DNA of 64,000 nt from Rhodocyclaceae bacterium (GTDB taxonomy: Bacteria > Pseudomonadota > Gammaproteobacteria > Burkholderiales > Rhodocyclaceae). The stretch's first letter is position 1. Each line of letters opens with the position of its first letter. The stretch spans positions 30,704 to 94,703 of the forward strand of contig JAEUNM010000123.1 of the NCBI GenBank assembly GCA_016791105.1. Reading direction: 5' to 3'. Position numbers and translations under genes: made by a program. Below the pieces are notes generated by a model. It was not told where the DNA came from. It worked only from the letters and a program-made list of their open reading frames with translations, and searched no databases. This document shows, piece by piece, positions 8,086 through 16,994 of this stretch.

Positions 8086-9762
8086 ATGACCAAGTACGTA
8101 TTCGTAACGGGCGGCGTGGTGTCGTCCCTGGGCAAGGGCATCGCGGCGGCGTCGCTCGGCGCCATTCTTGAATCGCGATCCATCCGCGTCACCCACCTGA
8201 AGCTCGATCCCTACATCAATGTAGATCCGGGCACCATGAGTCCGTTTCAGCACGGCGAAGTATTCGTGACCGAAGACGGCGCGGAAACCGACCTCGACCT
8301 GGGCCACTACGAGCGCTTCACCAGCGCCCGCATGGGCCGCCGCAACAATTTCACCACCGGGCAAATTTACGATTCGGTCATCCGCAAGGAGCGGCGCGGC
8401 GATTATCTCGGCAAGACGGTGCAGGTCATTCCGCACATTACCGACGAAATCAAGGCCTATATCAAGCGCGGCGCGGAAGGTGCAGAAGTGGCCATCGTCG
8501 AGGTGGGCGGCACGGTGGGCGACATCGAATCGCTGCCTTTCCTGGAAGCCATACGCCAGATGGGCATAGAAGAAGGGCGCCATCACACCTGCTTCATCCA
8601 TCTGACCCTGCTGCCCTATATCAAGGCGGCCGGCGAACTGAAAACCAAGCCCACCCAGCACTCGGTCAAGGAATTGCGGGAAATCGGCATTCAGCCCGAC
8701 GTGCTGTTGTGCCGGGCCGACCGCACCATGCCCGAAGAAGATCGCAAAAAAATCGCGCTATTTACCAACGTGCAGCCCGAGGCCGTCATATCGGTGCCCG
8801 ATTCGGACAGCATTTACCGCATTCCGTTGTTGCTGCACGACCAGATGCTGGACGAAATCGTCTGCCACAAGCTCGACATCCTGCGCCGCGCGGCCGATCT
8901 TACGCCCTGGAAAAAACTGCTCGATGCACTGGACCACCCGCAACTGGTGGTGGACGTGGCCTTCGTCGGCAAATACGTCGATCTGACCGAATCCTACAAA
9001 TCGCTCACCGAGGCGCTCAATCACGCCGGCATCCATACGCGCGCCAAGGTGAATATCCACTACATCGATTCGGAAGATATCGAGCGCAATGGCTGCGCCG
9101 GGCTGGAAGACATGGACGCCATCCTGGTGCCGGGTGGCTTCGGGCGCCGTGGCACGGAAGGCAAAATAAGCGCCATACGCTATGCGCGCGAGCACGGCAT
9201 TCCCTATCTGGGCATTTGTCTGGGCATGCAGCTTGCGGTGATCGAATTTGCGCGCAATGTTGCCGGGCTGGAAGGCGCGCACAGCACCGAATTTGCCTCC
9301 GACACCCCGCATCCCGTGGTAGCGCTCATTACCGAATGGACCGATCGCGCCGGGCAGGTGGAGCGGCGCAATGAAACTTCAGACCTTGGCGGTACCATGC
9401 GCCTGGGCGGTCAAACCTGCACGCTGGCGCGTGACAGCCTGTCGCGGCAGGTGTATGGCAGCGACAAAATCATCGAACGCCACCGCCACCGCTACGAACT
9501 GAATAACACCTATCTGCCGTTGCTGGAAGAGCGCGGTTTGCGCATTTCCGGCCGCTCCGGCGAGGGCGTGGAAAGCCTGGCCGAAATGATCGAACTGCCC
9601 GGACACCCCTGGTTCGTGGCCTGCCAGTTCCATCCGGAATTCACGTCCAACCCGCGCAATGGCCATCCGCTATTCATTGCCTACGTGAAGGCGGCGATTC
9701 TGCACCGGCAGGGCCGGCGGCCGCGCGAGCGCAACGTGGCCGGTGCGGAAAATCGGGCCTGA
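8086..9762 (+). CDS. pyrG: CTP synthase
   Basis: A 558-residue enzyme that aminates UTP to CTP using ATP and glutamine. The N-terminal synthetase domain begins MTKYVFVTGGVVSSLGKG with the ATP-binding loop, and contains LKLDPYINVDPGTMSPFQHGEV. The C-terminal class I glutamine amidotransferase domain has the nucleophile elbow YLGICLGMQ and the His-Glu pair in the CQFHPEFTSNP segment. The frame is open upstream to 7885, but the ATG at 8086 gives the family's standard N-terminus. The gene heads the conserved betaproteobacterial order pyrG-kdsA-eno-ftsB, here interrupted by two small genes. Confidence 0.98.
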   Translation: MTKYVFVTGGVVSSLGKGIAAASLGAILESRSIRVTHLKLDPYINVDPGTMSPFQHGEVFVTEDGAETDLDLGHYERFTSARMGRRNNFTTGQIYDSVIRKERRGDYLGKTVQVIPHITDEIKAYIKRGAEGAEVAIVEVGGTVGDIESLPFLEAIRQMGIEEGRHHTCFIHLTLLPYIKAAGELKTKPTQHSVKELREIGIQPDVLLCRADRTMPEEDRKKIALFTNVQPEAVISVPDSDSIYRIPLLLHDQMLDEIVCHKLDILRRAADLTPWKKLLDALDHPQLVVDVAFVGKYVDLTESYKSLTEALNHAGIHTRAKVNIHYIDSEDIERNGCAGLEDMDAILVPGGFGRRGTEGKISAIRYAREHGIPYLGICLGMQLAVIEFARNVAGLEGAHSTEFASDTPHPVVALITEWTDRAGQVERRNETSDLGGTMRLGGQTCTLARDSLSRQVYGSDKIIERHRHRYELNNTYLPLLEERGLRISGRSGEGVESLAEMIELPGHPWFVACQFHPEFTSNPRNGHPLFIAYVKAAILHRQGRRPRERNVAGAENRA

Positions 9763-9768
9763 AGCGCC

Positions 9769-10029
9769 ATGAACGCACCGGACAATTTCGACGCCAAACC
9801 TGCCGCACCGGAAGACCAACATAAGCTGATCGGACTGCGCCTGAATCGCCGCCTGGGCGACGGTCCGCCGGACGCCGACGCGCGCCGTGCGCTGACCGAA
9901 ATGGCGCGCTATCGCACCCGCGCACCGAAAGGCGTGTTTGCGTATCCGGACCACGACGCCATGGAAGCCGATCGCTTCAAATGGCAGGTGGAAGCCATCG
10001 TTGACGTGGTCACTCGAGCCAAAGCATGA
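9769..10029 (+). CDS. Small hypothetical protein, partner of the nucleotidyltransferase gene
   Basis: An 86-residue acidic and arginine-containing soluble protein with no recognised domain. It starts 6 bp after the pyrG stop and its last 4 bases overlap the start of the nucleotidyltransferase gene (ATGA), so the pair is translationally coupled. Predicted helical stretches occur at about residues 35-50 and 68-85. Position and overlap resemble the first gene of a toxin-antitoxin pair, but no DNA-binding motif is visible, so an antitoxin role is only a guess. Confidence 0.6.
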   Translation: MNAPDNFDAKPAAPEDQHKLIGLRLNRRLGDGPPDADARRALTEMARYRTRAPKGVFAYPDHDAMEADRFKWQVEAIVDVVTRAKA

Positions 10030-10514
10030 AGTCCTACTCACGTCCCGCTACCTGGGACGATCTGGTTGCGCTGGTGCGCCAACTGGACGCCGAAGCTGCC
10101 CGTTACATCGTGATCGGCGGCTATGCCATGGCGGCGCACGGCTTCATGCGCTTTACCGAAGACATCGATCTGCTCGTGGATAGCTCGGTCGATAATTCAC
10201 GCCGCTGGATAGAAGCGCTGGCGCGCCTGCCCGACGGCGCGGCGGCCGGCCTGCGTGCCGAACCGGACGTATTTGGCGCCCAGGGCCACTACGCGATACG
10301 CATCAATGACGAATTTGCGGTCGACGTGATGAGCCGTGCCGGCGGCCGGAGCTGGCAGGATTTGCAGTCAAAGGTCACCTTGCGCAACATCGACGGCGTG
10401 AATGTTCCGGTCCTGAATCTCGAAGGACTGCTGCTCACCAAACAAGGCGCGCAGCCCAAGGATCAGATGGACGCGTCCTTCATCGCCGCAGCAATGGAGG
10501 CATTGGCGACATGA
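10026..10514 (+). CDS. Nucleotidyltransferase, AbiEii/DUF6036-like
   Basis: A 162-residue protein with the minimal nucleotidyltransferase signature GGYAMAAHG at residues 31-39 followed by TEDIDLLVD, giving the metal-binding aspartates Asp46 and Asp48; a third Asp is likely in DEFAVDVMSRAG. This arrangement is found in AbiEii/MenT-type toxins and in small uncharacterised nucleotidyltransferases that modify RNA or protein. It overlaps the upstream 86-residue gene by 4 bp and kdsA by 4 bp (ATGA at both junctions), so it is embedded in a housekeeping operon rather than on a mobile element. Activity on tRNA ends is known for some relatives; here the target is unknown. Confidence 0.72.
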   Translation: MKSYSRPATWDDLVALVRQLDAEAARYIVIGGYAMAAHGFMRFTEDIDLLVDSSVDNSRRWIEALARLPDGAAAGLRAEPDVFGAQGHYAIRINDEFAVDVMSRAGGRSWQDLQSKVTLRNIDGVNVPVLNLEGLLLTKQGAQPKDQMDASFIAAAMEALAT

Positions 10515-11356
10515 AATTATGTGGATTCGAGGCCGGGCTGGAACGCCCGCTATTCCTGATCGCCGGTCCCTGTGTGGTGGAATCGCGCGAACTGGCGTTT
10601 GAAACCGCCGGCCAGCTCAAGGAAATGTGCGCCGCTCTGGGCGTGCCCTTCATCTATAAATCGTCCTACGACAAGGCCAACCGCAGTTCCGGCACCAGTT
10701 ATCGCGGCCCCGGCATGGATCGCGGCCTGCAGATTCTGGCCGACGTGCGCCGCGAACTGGGCGTACCCGTGCTGACCGACGTGCATACCGAAGCCGAGGT
10801 CGCCACCGTGGCGGAAGTCGTCGACGTGCTGCAAACGCCGGCTTTCCTGTGCCGCCAGACCGATTTCATCCAGGCCTGCGCCGCCAGCGGCAAGCCCGTC
10901 AATATCAAAAAAGGCCAGTTCCTCGCCCCGGCCGACATGAAAAATGTGGTCGCCAAGGCGAAACAGGCCAATGGCGGTGCCGACACCATCATGGTGTGCG
11001 AGCGCGGCGCCAGTTTCGGTTACAACAACCTGGTGTCCGACATGCGCAGCCTCGCCATCATGCGCGACACCGGCTGTCCGGTGGTGTTCGACGCCACCCA
11101 TTCGGTGCAATTGCCCGGCGGCCAGGGCAATGTGTCGGGCGGGCAGCGCGAATTCGTGCCGGTGCTGGCACGTGCCGCCGTGGCGGTGGGCGTTGCCGGC
11201 CTGTTCATGGAAACCCACCCGAACCCGGCCTGCGCCATGTCCGACGGCCCCAATGCCTGGCCCCTGCCGTTGATGCGCGAATTGCTCACGCAACTGGTCG
11301 AACTGGATGCCGTCGTCAAACGCAGCGAGTTGCTCGAAGGCCGCTTTGGCGCCTGA
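10511..11356 (+). CDS. kdsA: 3-deoxy-D-manno-octulosonate 8-phosphate synthase
   Basis: A 281-residue TIM-barrel enzyme that condenses phosphoenolpyruvate with arabinose 5-phosphate to give KDO-8-P for lipopolysaccharide inner core. Diagnostic segments are LIAGPCVVES, FIYKSSYDKANRSS, the LQTPAFLCRQTDF stretch, VNIKKGQFLAP and the C-terminal METHPNPACAMSDGPNAWPL. The start overlaps the preceding gene by 4 bp. Its usual neighbours pyrG (upstream) and eno (51 bp downstream) confirm identity. Confidence 0.97.
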   Translation: MKLCGFEAGLERPLFLIAGPCVVESRELAFETAGQLKEMCAALGVPFIYKSSYDKANRSSGTSYRGPGMDRGLQILADVRRELGVPVLTDVHTEAEVATVAEVVDVLQTPAFLCRQTDFIQACAASGKPVNIKKGQFLAPADMKNVVAKAKQANGGADTIMVCERGASFGYNNLVSDMRSLAIMRDTGCPVVFDATHSVQLPGGQGNVSGGQREFVPVLARAAVAVGVAGLFMETHPNPACAMSDGPNAWPLPLMRELLTQLVELDAVVKRSELLEGRFGA

Positions 11357-11407
11357 GCCGGCCCCAACAAAAAATGCATTTCTTGGCAAAACAACTGGAG
11401 ATCAAGC

Positions 11408-12694
11408 ATGACCGCAATCGTTGATGTCGTTGCGCGCGAAATACTGGATTCGCGCGGCAACCCGACCGTGGAAGCAGACGTACTGCTCGAATCCGGCGTG
11501 ATGGGCCGCGCCGCGGTGCCGTCCGGCGCCTCCACCGGCTCGCGCGAAGCCATAGAACTGCGCGATGGCGACGGCCAGCGCTATCTGGGCAAGGGCGTGC
11601 TGCAGGCGGTCGAAAACGTCAATACCGAAATTTCCGAAGCCGTGATAGGCCTGGATGCCGAAGAACAGGCTTTCGTGGACAAGACGCTCATCGAACTGGA
11701 TGGCACCGAAAACAAATCGCGCCTGGGCGCCAACGCCATGCTGGCGGTGTCGATGGCGGTTGCCAAAGCTGCTGCCGAAGATGCCGGCCTGCCGCTGTAC
11801 CGCTATTTTGGCGGCAGCGGGCCGATGAGCCTGCCGGTGCCCATGATGAACGTGATCAATGGCGGCGCCCACGCCAATAACAGCCTGGACATCCAGGAAT
11901 GCATGATCATGCCGGTGGGTGCGCAAAGCTTTCGCGAAGCGCTGCGCTGCGGCGCCGAGGTGTTCCACAACCTTAAAAAACTGACCGACAAGCGCGGCTA
12001 CCCGACCACCGTGGGCGACGAAGGCGGCTTTGCGCCAAACGTGTCGGGCACCCAGGAAGCGCTGGAACTGATACTCGAAGCAGTATCCAAAGCGGGCTAC
12101 GAACCGGGCACCGACGTGCTGCTGGCGCTGGATTGCGCCAGTTCCGAGTTTTACAAGGACGGCAATTACGTGCTGGCGGGCGAAGGCCTGACGCTCAGTT
12201 CGGAAGGCTTTGCCGATTACCTGGCCACCCTGTGCGACCGCTTTCCCATCGTGTCCATCGAGGACGGCATGGCCGAAAACGACTGGACCGGCTGGAAAAT
12301 TCTGAGCGACAAACTGGCCAAAAAGGTCCAACTGGTAGGCGACGACCTGTTCGTGACCAATACCAAAATACTGCGCGAAGGCATCATCCAGGGCATCGCC
12401 AATTCCATTCTGATCAAAATCAACCAGATCGGCACGCTCACCGAAACCTTCGCCGCCGTCGAAATGGCCAAGCGCGCCGCCTACACGGCGGTCATTTCGC
12501 ACCGCTCGGGCGAAACCGAAGATTCGACCATTGCGGACATTTCCGTCGGCCTCAACGCCATGCAGATCAAGACCGGCTCGCTGTCGCGCTCGGACCGCAT
12601 CGCCAAATACAATCAGTTGTTGCGCATAGAAGAAGATTTGGGTGACGTGGCATCCTATCCGGGTCTCACGGCGTTCTACAACCTGGGCAAGTAG
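11408..12694 (+). CDS. eno: Enolase
   Basis: A 428-residue glycolytic enzyme converting 2-phosphoglycerate to phosphoenolpyruvate, also a degradosome component in many proteobacteria. It has the N-terminal REILDSRGNPTVE, the mobile loop SGASTG, GDEGGFAPN, the metal-binding SIEDGMAENDW, LIKINQIGTLTET with the catalytic lysine, and SHRSGETED. An AACTGGAG ribosome site lies 7 nt before the ATG. Length is typical. ftsB follows 11 bp downstream. Confidence 0.98.
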   Translation: MTAIVDVVAREILDSRGNPTVEADVLLESGVMGRAAVPSGASTGSREAIELRDGDGQRYLGKGVLQAVENVNTEISEAVIGLDAEEQAFVDKTLIELDGTENKSRLGANAMLAVSMAVAKAAAEDAGLPLYRYFGGSGPMSLPVPMMNVINGGAHANNSLDIQECMIMPVGAQSFREALRCGAEVFHNLKKLTDKRGYPTTVGDEGGFAPNVSGTQEALELILEAVSKAGYEPGTDVLLALDCASSEFYKDGNYVLAGEGLTLSSEGFADYLATLCDRFPIVSIEDGMAENDWTGWKILSDKLAKKVQLVGDDLFVTNTKILREGIIQGIANSILIKINQIGTLTETFAAVEMAKRAAYTAVISHRSGETEDSTIADISVGLNAMQIKTGSLSRSDRIAKYNQLLRIEEDLGDVASYPGLTAFYNLGK

Positions 12695-12705
12695 TTCTCG
12701 ACATC

Positions 12706-12984
12706 ATGCGCGGCCGGCTGGCGGCTCTGGTACTGGTGGCAAGCGTCATCGTGCTGCAGTATCCGCTCTGGCTGGGCAAGGGCGGCTGGCTCAAGGTGCG
12801 CCAGCTCGAAGCCGACCTGGCCGCGCAGCGCGAACTGAACCAGACACTGGAAGCGCGCAATGCCGAAATCGATGCCGAAGTACGCGATCTGAAAACCGGG
12901 CTCGACGCGATAGAAGAGCGCGCGCGCTACGAGTTGGGCCTGGTCAAGCCCGACGAAATGTTCGTTCAACTGCCCTTGCGCTAA
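12706..12984 (+). CDS. ftsB: Cell division protein FtsB
   Basis: A 92-residue bitopic inner-membrane protein with one N-terminal transmembrane helix (residues 4-20), then a coiled coil rich in Glu, Ala, Leu and Arg (about 28-65) and the conserved C-terminal EERARYELGLVKPDE segment. FtsB joins FtsL and FtsQ in the divisome and activates septal peptidoglycan synthesis. The position directly after eno is conserved in beta- and gammaproteobacteria. Confidence 0.93.
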   Translation: MRGRLAALVLVASVIVLQYPLWLGKGGWLKVRQLEADLAAQRELNQTLEARNAEIDAEVRDLKTGLDAIEERARYELGLVKPDEMFVQLPLR

Positions 12985-13161
12985 GCGCGGACATGCTGCC
13001 AACCTGTCACGCAGGCTCGCACTGCGGGCGTGCCGAAGCGGTGACATGGGTGCCGTAAAACATCGCGCGCCGGCGTGTGGCGCGCGGCGTTCGCCAGTTA
13101 CCAATCAGACACCGGCGCGAACGCGTGGCGCCGGCGAAAACCAGGCAAACACGGGGTCAAC

Positions 13162-14517
13162 ATGAACTATCACCGCCTGTTGCTGCGACGCCTCGAAGAA
13201 GGTCGTCCGCTCAGAATTGCACTGCTCGGACTGAGCAAATTCACCACCATGTACCTCGCCCAGGCGCGCGTATCGCCTGGCGTGCATGTCGTTGCGGTAG
13301 GCGAGTCCGATCCCGAAGCGGCGCGCCGCGCCATGCTCGCGCTGGGCTGGCCGTCGGAGCAAATCATCGCGCAGACGCCCGAGGCAGCCTTGCGCCAGGG
13401 CAGCACCTGCGTGACCGAAGACATCGAACTGATTTTGCGCACCGGCGCGATCGAACTGGTGATCGAATCCGGCAGCGACGCCGTCGCCGCGGTGGCCTAT
13501 GCGCTGCAGGCCTTCCGCGCACGCAAGCACGTCATCATGGTGAGCACCGCCGCCGACGCCCTGGTCGGACCGTGGCTGGCCCGCAAGGCGCGCGAAGCCG
13601 GCGTGGTGTATTCCGCCGCTTACGGTGAAGCGCCGGCGCTGGCCTGCGAACTGATCGACTGGGCGCGCACCTCGGGCTTCGAAGTGGTCGCCGCCGGGCG
13701 CAGCGCGCGCCATCTGCCGGGCTGGGAATTCGGCTCGCCGGATACCGTGGAGGAGCGCTGCGATCCGCCGCTCGATCCCGAGCGCAGCAATGCGGCCGAG
13801 CGACAGCGCGTCAATGCATTTCTGGACGGCACCAAGCCGGCGCTCGAAATGGCCGGCGTGGCGAATACCTGCGCCCTCATGCCGGCTGCCGGGGGCTTGA
13901 GCTTTCCGCCCTGCGGCACGCCGGATTTGCCGCGCGTGCTGCGCCTGCGCGAAGACGGCGGGGTGCTCGAGCGCATCGGCCAGGTCGAGGTGGTGGCCTC
14001 CATCGCGCGCAATGGCGAGCCGGTCGCGCGCGACCTGGGGCGCGGCGTATTCGTCATATTCCGTGCCCAGACCGAAGCCGGCGCCTTGCGCATGCGCGAC
14101 TGGTTCCGCGACTACGAAATCAGTTGCGACGAAACGCGCCGCTATGGTGCCGTGTATCGCCCGTCCCAATTGCGCGGCCTGGAGCTGGGTATGGCGGTGG
14201 CGAGCGTGGGCCTGCGCAACGAACCAACCGGTTCCCCGCACACCTGGAACGCCGACGTTGCAAGCTTCGCCAAGCGCGATCTGCAGACCGGCGAAACCCT
14301 GGAAGGCGCGGGCGGGCGTTGCGTCTATGGCCGCCTGCTGCCGGCGCAGGACGCCCTCGCCCTGGGCGCATTGCCCATCGGCCTGGCGGCCGGCGCGCGC
14401 ATGATTCGCGACTTGCCGTCCGGTGCCTGCGTGCGCTGGAGCGACGTCGAATTGCCGGCCGTGTCCGACGCGCTACGTCTGCGGCGCGAAATGGAAAACG
14501 CCTACGCACCGGACTGA
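13162..14517 (+). CDS. Homoserine-dehydrogenase-like oxidoreductase with C-terminal SAF domain
   Basis: A 451-residue protein with an N-terminal Rossmann fold (RIALLGLSKFTTMYLAQ, then VVAVGESD), a middle region containing IELVIESGSD and KHVIMVST, and a C-terminal SAF-like domain (AQDALALGALPIGLAAGARMIRDLPSGACVRWSDV). The architecture matches the family described as predicted homoserine dehydrogenase with SAF domain (COG4091), whose members act on sugar acids or amino-alcohol substrates using NAD(P). The substrate here is unknown. The ATG at 13162 is chosen because the upstream 29 codons of open frame lack family similarity. It stands alone between ftsB and a convergent NlpC/P60 gene. Confidence 0.72.
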   Translation: MNYHRLLLRRLEEGRPLRIALLGLSKFTTMYLAQARVSPGVHVVAVGESDPEAARRAMLALGWPSEQIIAQTPEAALRQGSTCVTEDIELILRTGAIELVIESGSDAVAAVAYALQAFRARKHVIMVSTAADALVGPWLARKAREAGVVYSAAYGEAPALACELIDWARTSGFEVVAAGRSARHLPGWEFGSPDTVEERCDPPLDPERSNAAERQRVNAFLDGTKPALEMAGVANTCALMPAAGGLSFPPCGTPDLPRVLRLREDGGVLERIGQVEVVASIARNGEPVARDLGRGVFVIFRAQTEAGALRMRDWFRDYEISCDETRRYGAVYRPSQLRGLELGMAVASVGLRNEPTGSPHTWNADVASFAKRDLQTGETLEGAGGRCVYGRLLPAQDALALGALPIGLAAGARMIRDLPSGACVRWSDVELPAVSDALRLRREMENAYAPD

Positions 14518-14549
14518 GGTCGGGCGGTGCGGGCGGTAGTGCCGGCAGA

Positions 14550-15113
14550 TCAGTTGCGCCCTTGCGGCGGCGCCTGGTCGGCGGCCGCGTAGGGGCGGTC
14601 GGCCGGCGGCACGAGGGTACGCGCGCCGTCGAAGCGGGCTGCGAAATAGGGCTTGTGCATGGATTCGATGCGCACGTAGCGGCCGGCCGAGGACGGCGCA
14701 TGCACGAAACGGCCTTCGCCCAGATATAAGCCGACGTGCGAATAAGGGCGGTGCTGGGTATTGAAAAACACCAGATCGCCCGGCTGCAGCGCGGATTTTT
14801 CCACCGGGCGCGTCGATTCGGCGATTTGCGCGGCATTGTGCGGCAGGCGCAGGCCGGCGACCGCTTCATAAATGTGGCTCACCATGCCGCTGCAATCCAG
14901 CCCGCTATCCGGATTGCGGCCGCCATAGCGGTAATTGCGATCGATCAGGCCGAGCGCGTAGAGGGCGGCTTCCGTCGCCGCAGCCGGCGAAGCGGCTGCA
15001 ATGTAGGGGCGGCCGGGTCGTTCCGCGCTGTCGGCCGGGCGCGGCGCTTGCGGCGTTTGGGTTGCGCAGGCGCTCAGCAACAGGGCGAACAGGGCAGGCG
15101 TGGCGTGGCGCAT
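14550..15113 (-). CDS. NlpC/P60 family lipoprotein, peptidoglycan endopeptidase
   Basis: A 187-residue lipoprotein with a lipobox LLLSAC (Cys16) and an NlpC/P60 catalytic domain: nucleophile Cys74 in GLDCSGMVSHIYE, His126 in SHVGLYLG, and a second conserved His138 in GRFVHAPS. Such enzymes cut D-Glu-diaminopimelate bonds in peptide stems in the periplasm. Its start codon overlaps the stop of dtd (TGATG), so the two form a coupled unit on the reverse strand. The last ~20 residues are low complexity. Confidence 0.88.
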   Translation of the reverse strand: MRHATPALFALLLSACATQTPQAPRPADSAERPGRPYIAAASPAAATEAALYALGLIDRNYRYGGRNPDSGLDCSGMVSHIYEAVAGLRLPHNAAQIAESTRPVEKSALQPGDLVFFNTQHRPYSHVGLYLGEGRFVHAPSSAGRYVRIESMHKPYFAARFDGARTLVPPADRPYAAADQAPPQGRN

Positions 15114-15550
15114 CAGGCTTGCAACCAGAACGTGACCGGGCCGTTATTGACCAGCGCCACGCGCATGTCGGCGCCGAAGCGGCCGCACGCCACCGGAGCA
15201 TATTGGGCACTGACGGCGCCCACCAGCTGGTCGAACAGTCGCGTCGCGACTTCCGGCGCGGCGGCGCTGGAAAAGCTCGGGCGCATGCCTTTTTTGGTAT
15301 CCGCGGCCAGAGTGAATTGCGGCACCAGCAGCAGGCCGCCGGAAATGTCGCGCACACTGCAGTTCATTTTGCCCGCGGCATCGGCAAATACGCGATAGCC
15401 GAGCAGGCGCTCGGTCATGCGCCGGACGTTGGCATCGCCATCTGCCGGCTCCACGCCTATCAAGGCCAGCAGGCCGCAGCCTATGGCACCGACGCAAGTA
15501 CCAGCGACGCTTACCGACGCTTCATCCACGCGCTGGATCAGGGCAATCAT
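15113..15550 (-). CDS. dtd: D-aminoacyl-tRNA deacylase
   Basis: A 145-residue enzyme that frees tRNA from mischarged D-amino acids and glycine. It begins MIALIQRVDEASVSV, has the substrate-site motif SVRDISGGLLLVPQFTL (family SQFTL motif) and, near the end, the cross-subunit Gly-cisPro-like region seen as VALVNNGPVTFWLQA. The length equals the family norm. It is the first gene of a two-gene reverse operon with the NlpC/P60 lipoprotein and is divergent from pstS. Confidence 0.95.
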   Translation of the reverse strand: MIALIQRVDEASVSVAGTCVGAIGCGLLALIGVEPADGDANVRRMTERLLGYRVFADAAGKMNCSVRDISGGLLLVPQFTLAADTKKGMRPSFSSAAAPEVATRLFDQLVGAVSAQYAPVACGRFGADMRVALVNNGPVTFWLQA

Positions 15551-15792
15551 GCCGGCACGGTGGGGTTTGTGCGCCGGCCCGAGGCCGGAAAGTGTCCGTG
15601 CATGCCGCTATGCTCCCTGTGCCGCCCAGCCTGGACCAGGCAAGGCGGATGGCCGTCCCGGCAGGGCTGCCGGGCAACCCGCGCCCGTGTTGCGAAATAG
15701 CATAGCAGAACGTCGCCAGGCGGCATGCATCGCGCGCCGGCCTGCGGTTGCCGTGCCAGCATACGAATGGTTCCATGCTGCACTGCACTAGG

Positions 15793-15826
15793 CTTTCATG
15801 AAACTGCAACGTCCAACTGGCATACT
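15793..15826 (+). promoter_or_regulatory. Pho-box-like PhoB site and -10 element before pstS
   Basis: CTTTCATGAAACTGCAAC at 15793-15810 matches two PhoB half-sites (consensus CTGTCAT) at an 11-bp spacing. A CATACT hexamer lies 10 bp downstream at 15821-15826, the position expected for a -10 element in a PhoB-dependent promoter that lacks a -35 box. It sits 47 bp before the pstS start. Confidence 0.65.
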
Positions 15827-15856
15827 GCGCGGACTTTTTGTGTGTGTGGAGTAACC

Positions 15857-16897
15857 ATGAAAGCTTTCCGAAATGGCGTCGCGCTTGCCCTGGGCCTCGT
15901 GGCCTTCGCTCAACCGGCCGTTCGTGCCGCCGAACTGACGGGTGCCGGTGCGTCTTTCCCGGCCCCCGTCTATGCGAAATGGGCCGACGCCTACCACAAG
16001 GCGACCGGCAACCGCGTCAATTACCAGTCCATAGGTTCCGGCGGCGGCATCAAGCAAATCATTGCCAAAACCGTCGATTTCGGCGCTTCCGACATGCCGC
16101 TCAAGCCGGCCGACCTGGACAAGGACGGCCTCATGCAATTCCCGACCGTGATCGGCGGCGTGGTGCCGGTGGTCAACCTGCCCGGCATCAAACCCGGCGA
16201 GCTGAAGCTCACGGGCGCCTTGCTGGCCGATATTTACCTGGGCAGGATTACCAAGTGGAACGACAAAGCTCTGGCCGCCGTCAATCCCGGCCTCAAACTG
16301 CCGGAACAGGCCATAGGCGTGGTGCGCCGCGCAGACGGTTCCGGCACCACCTTCATATTTACCAATTACCTGTCCAAAGTAAGCCCGGACTGGAAAGATA
16401 AAGTCGGCGAAGGTACCGCCGTGCAGTGGCCGCTGGGCCTGGGCGGCAAGGGCAACGAAGGGGTTTCCGCTTTCGTGCAGCGCCTGCCGGGTGCGATTGG
16501 CTACGTCGAATTTGCCTACGCGAAACAGAACAAGCTCATTCACGCGCAACTGCAGAACGCCGACGGGCAGTTCGTGGAACCCAACGATGATGCGTTCAAA
16601 GCCGCCGCCGCCGGGGCGCATTGGGACAAATCGGCGTTCTACGAAATCCTGACCAATCAGTCCGGCAAGGGCGCCTGGCCGATTTCCGGGGCCACTTTCA
16701 TCGTGCTGCACAAGGTGCAGGCCAAGCCCGCCCAGGGCATGGAAGTGCTGAAGTTTTTCGACTGGGCCTATGCCAACGGCGGTAAGATGGCGGACGAACT
16801 GGACTACGTGCCGCTGCCGGATGCCACGGTGGGCCTGATACGCAAGGCCTGGGAGCAGGTAAAAGACGCTTCCGGCAAAGTCGTACTGGCAAAATAA
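15857..16897 (+). CDS. pstS: Phosphate ABC transporter, periplasmic phosphate-binding protein
   Basis: A 346-residue periplasmic protein with a cleavable signal peptide ending at VRAA (about residue 24) and the mature start ELTGAGASFPAPVY. The phosphate contacts are recognised in GAGASFP, SIGSGGGIKQI, DFGASDMPL and RRADGSGTTFIF. It delivers inorganic phosphate to PstCA. The ATG at 15857 is the natural start because the signal peptide follows it at once. It is the first gene of pstSCAB. Confidence 0.97.
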   Translation: MKAFRNGVALALGLVAFAQPAVRAAELTGAGASFPAPVYAKWADAYHKATGNRVNYQSIGSGGGIKQIIAKTVDFGASDMPLKPADLDKDGLMQFPTVIGGVVPVVNLPGIKPGELKLTGALLADIYLGRITKWNDKALAAVNPGLKLPEQAIGVVRRADGSGTTFIFTNYLSKVSPDWKDKVGEGTAVQWPLGLGGKGNEGVSAFVQRLPGAIGYVEFAYAKQNKLIHAQLQNADGQFVEPNDDAFKAAAAGAHWDKSAFYEILTNQSGKGAWPISGATFIVLHKVQAKPAQGMEVLKFFDWAYANGGKMADELDYVPLPDATVGLIRKAWEQVKDASGKVVLAK

Positions 16898-16917
16898 GGG
16901 CTCCCCGCCCACCCAAT

Positions 16918-16943
16918 GAAGCCGGGGCTTCTGCTCCGGCTTC
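16918..16943 (+). terminator. Hairpin between pstS and pstC
   Basis: GAAGCCGG (16918-16925) pairs with CCGGCTTC (16936-16943), without a U-tract. A hairpin here commonly lets the binding-protein message be more abundant than that of the permease, by partial termination or mRNA protection; that role is inferred. Confidence 0.6.
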
Positions 16944-16994
16944 ACCGTGTCTGCGAACCGCGTACCGCTGAACCAAAAACGATCGGCCAATCTG

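Noticed and set aside
6573..8171. A 532-codon open frame on the plus strand
   Set aside because: It is antisense to glnS, an effect of GC-rich codon use; glnS motifs are unmistakable.
13003..13161. Possible structured RNA between ftsB and the SAF-domain gene (GGCGCCGGCG-rich inverted segments)
   Set aside because: Only generic GC-rich pairing is seen; no recognised riboswitch consensus.
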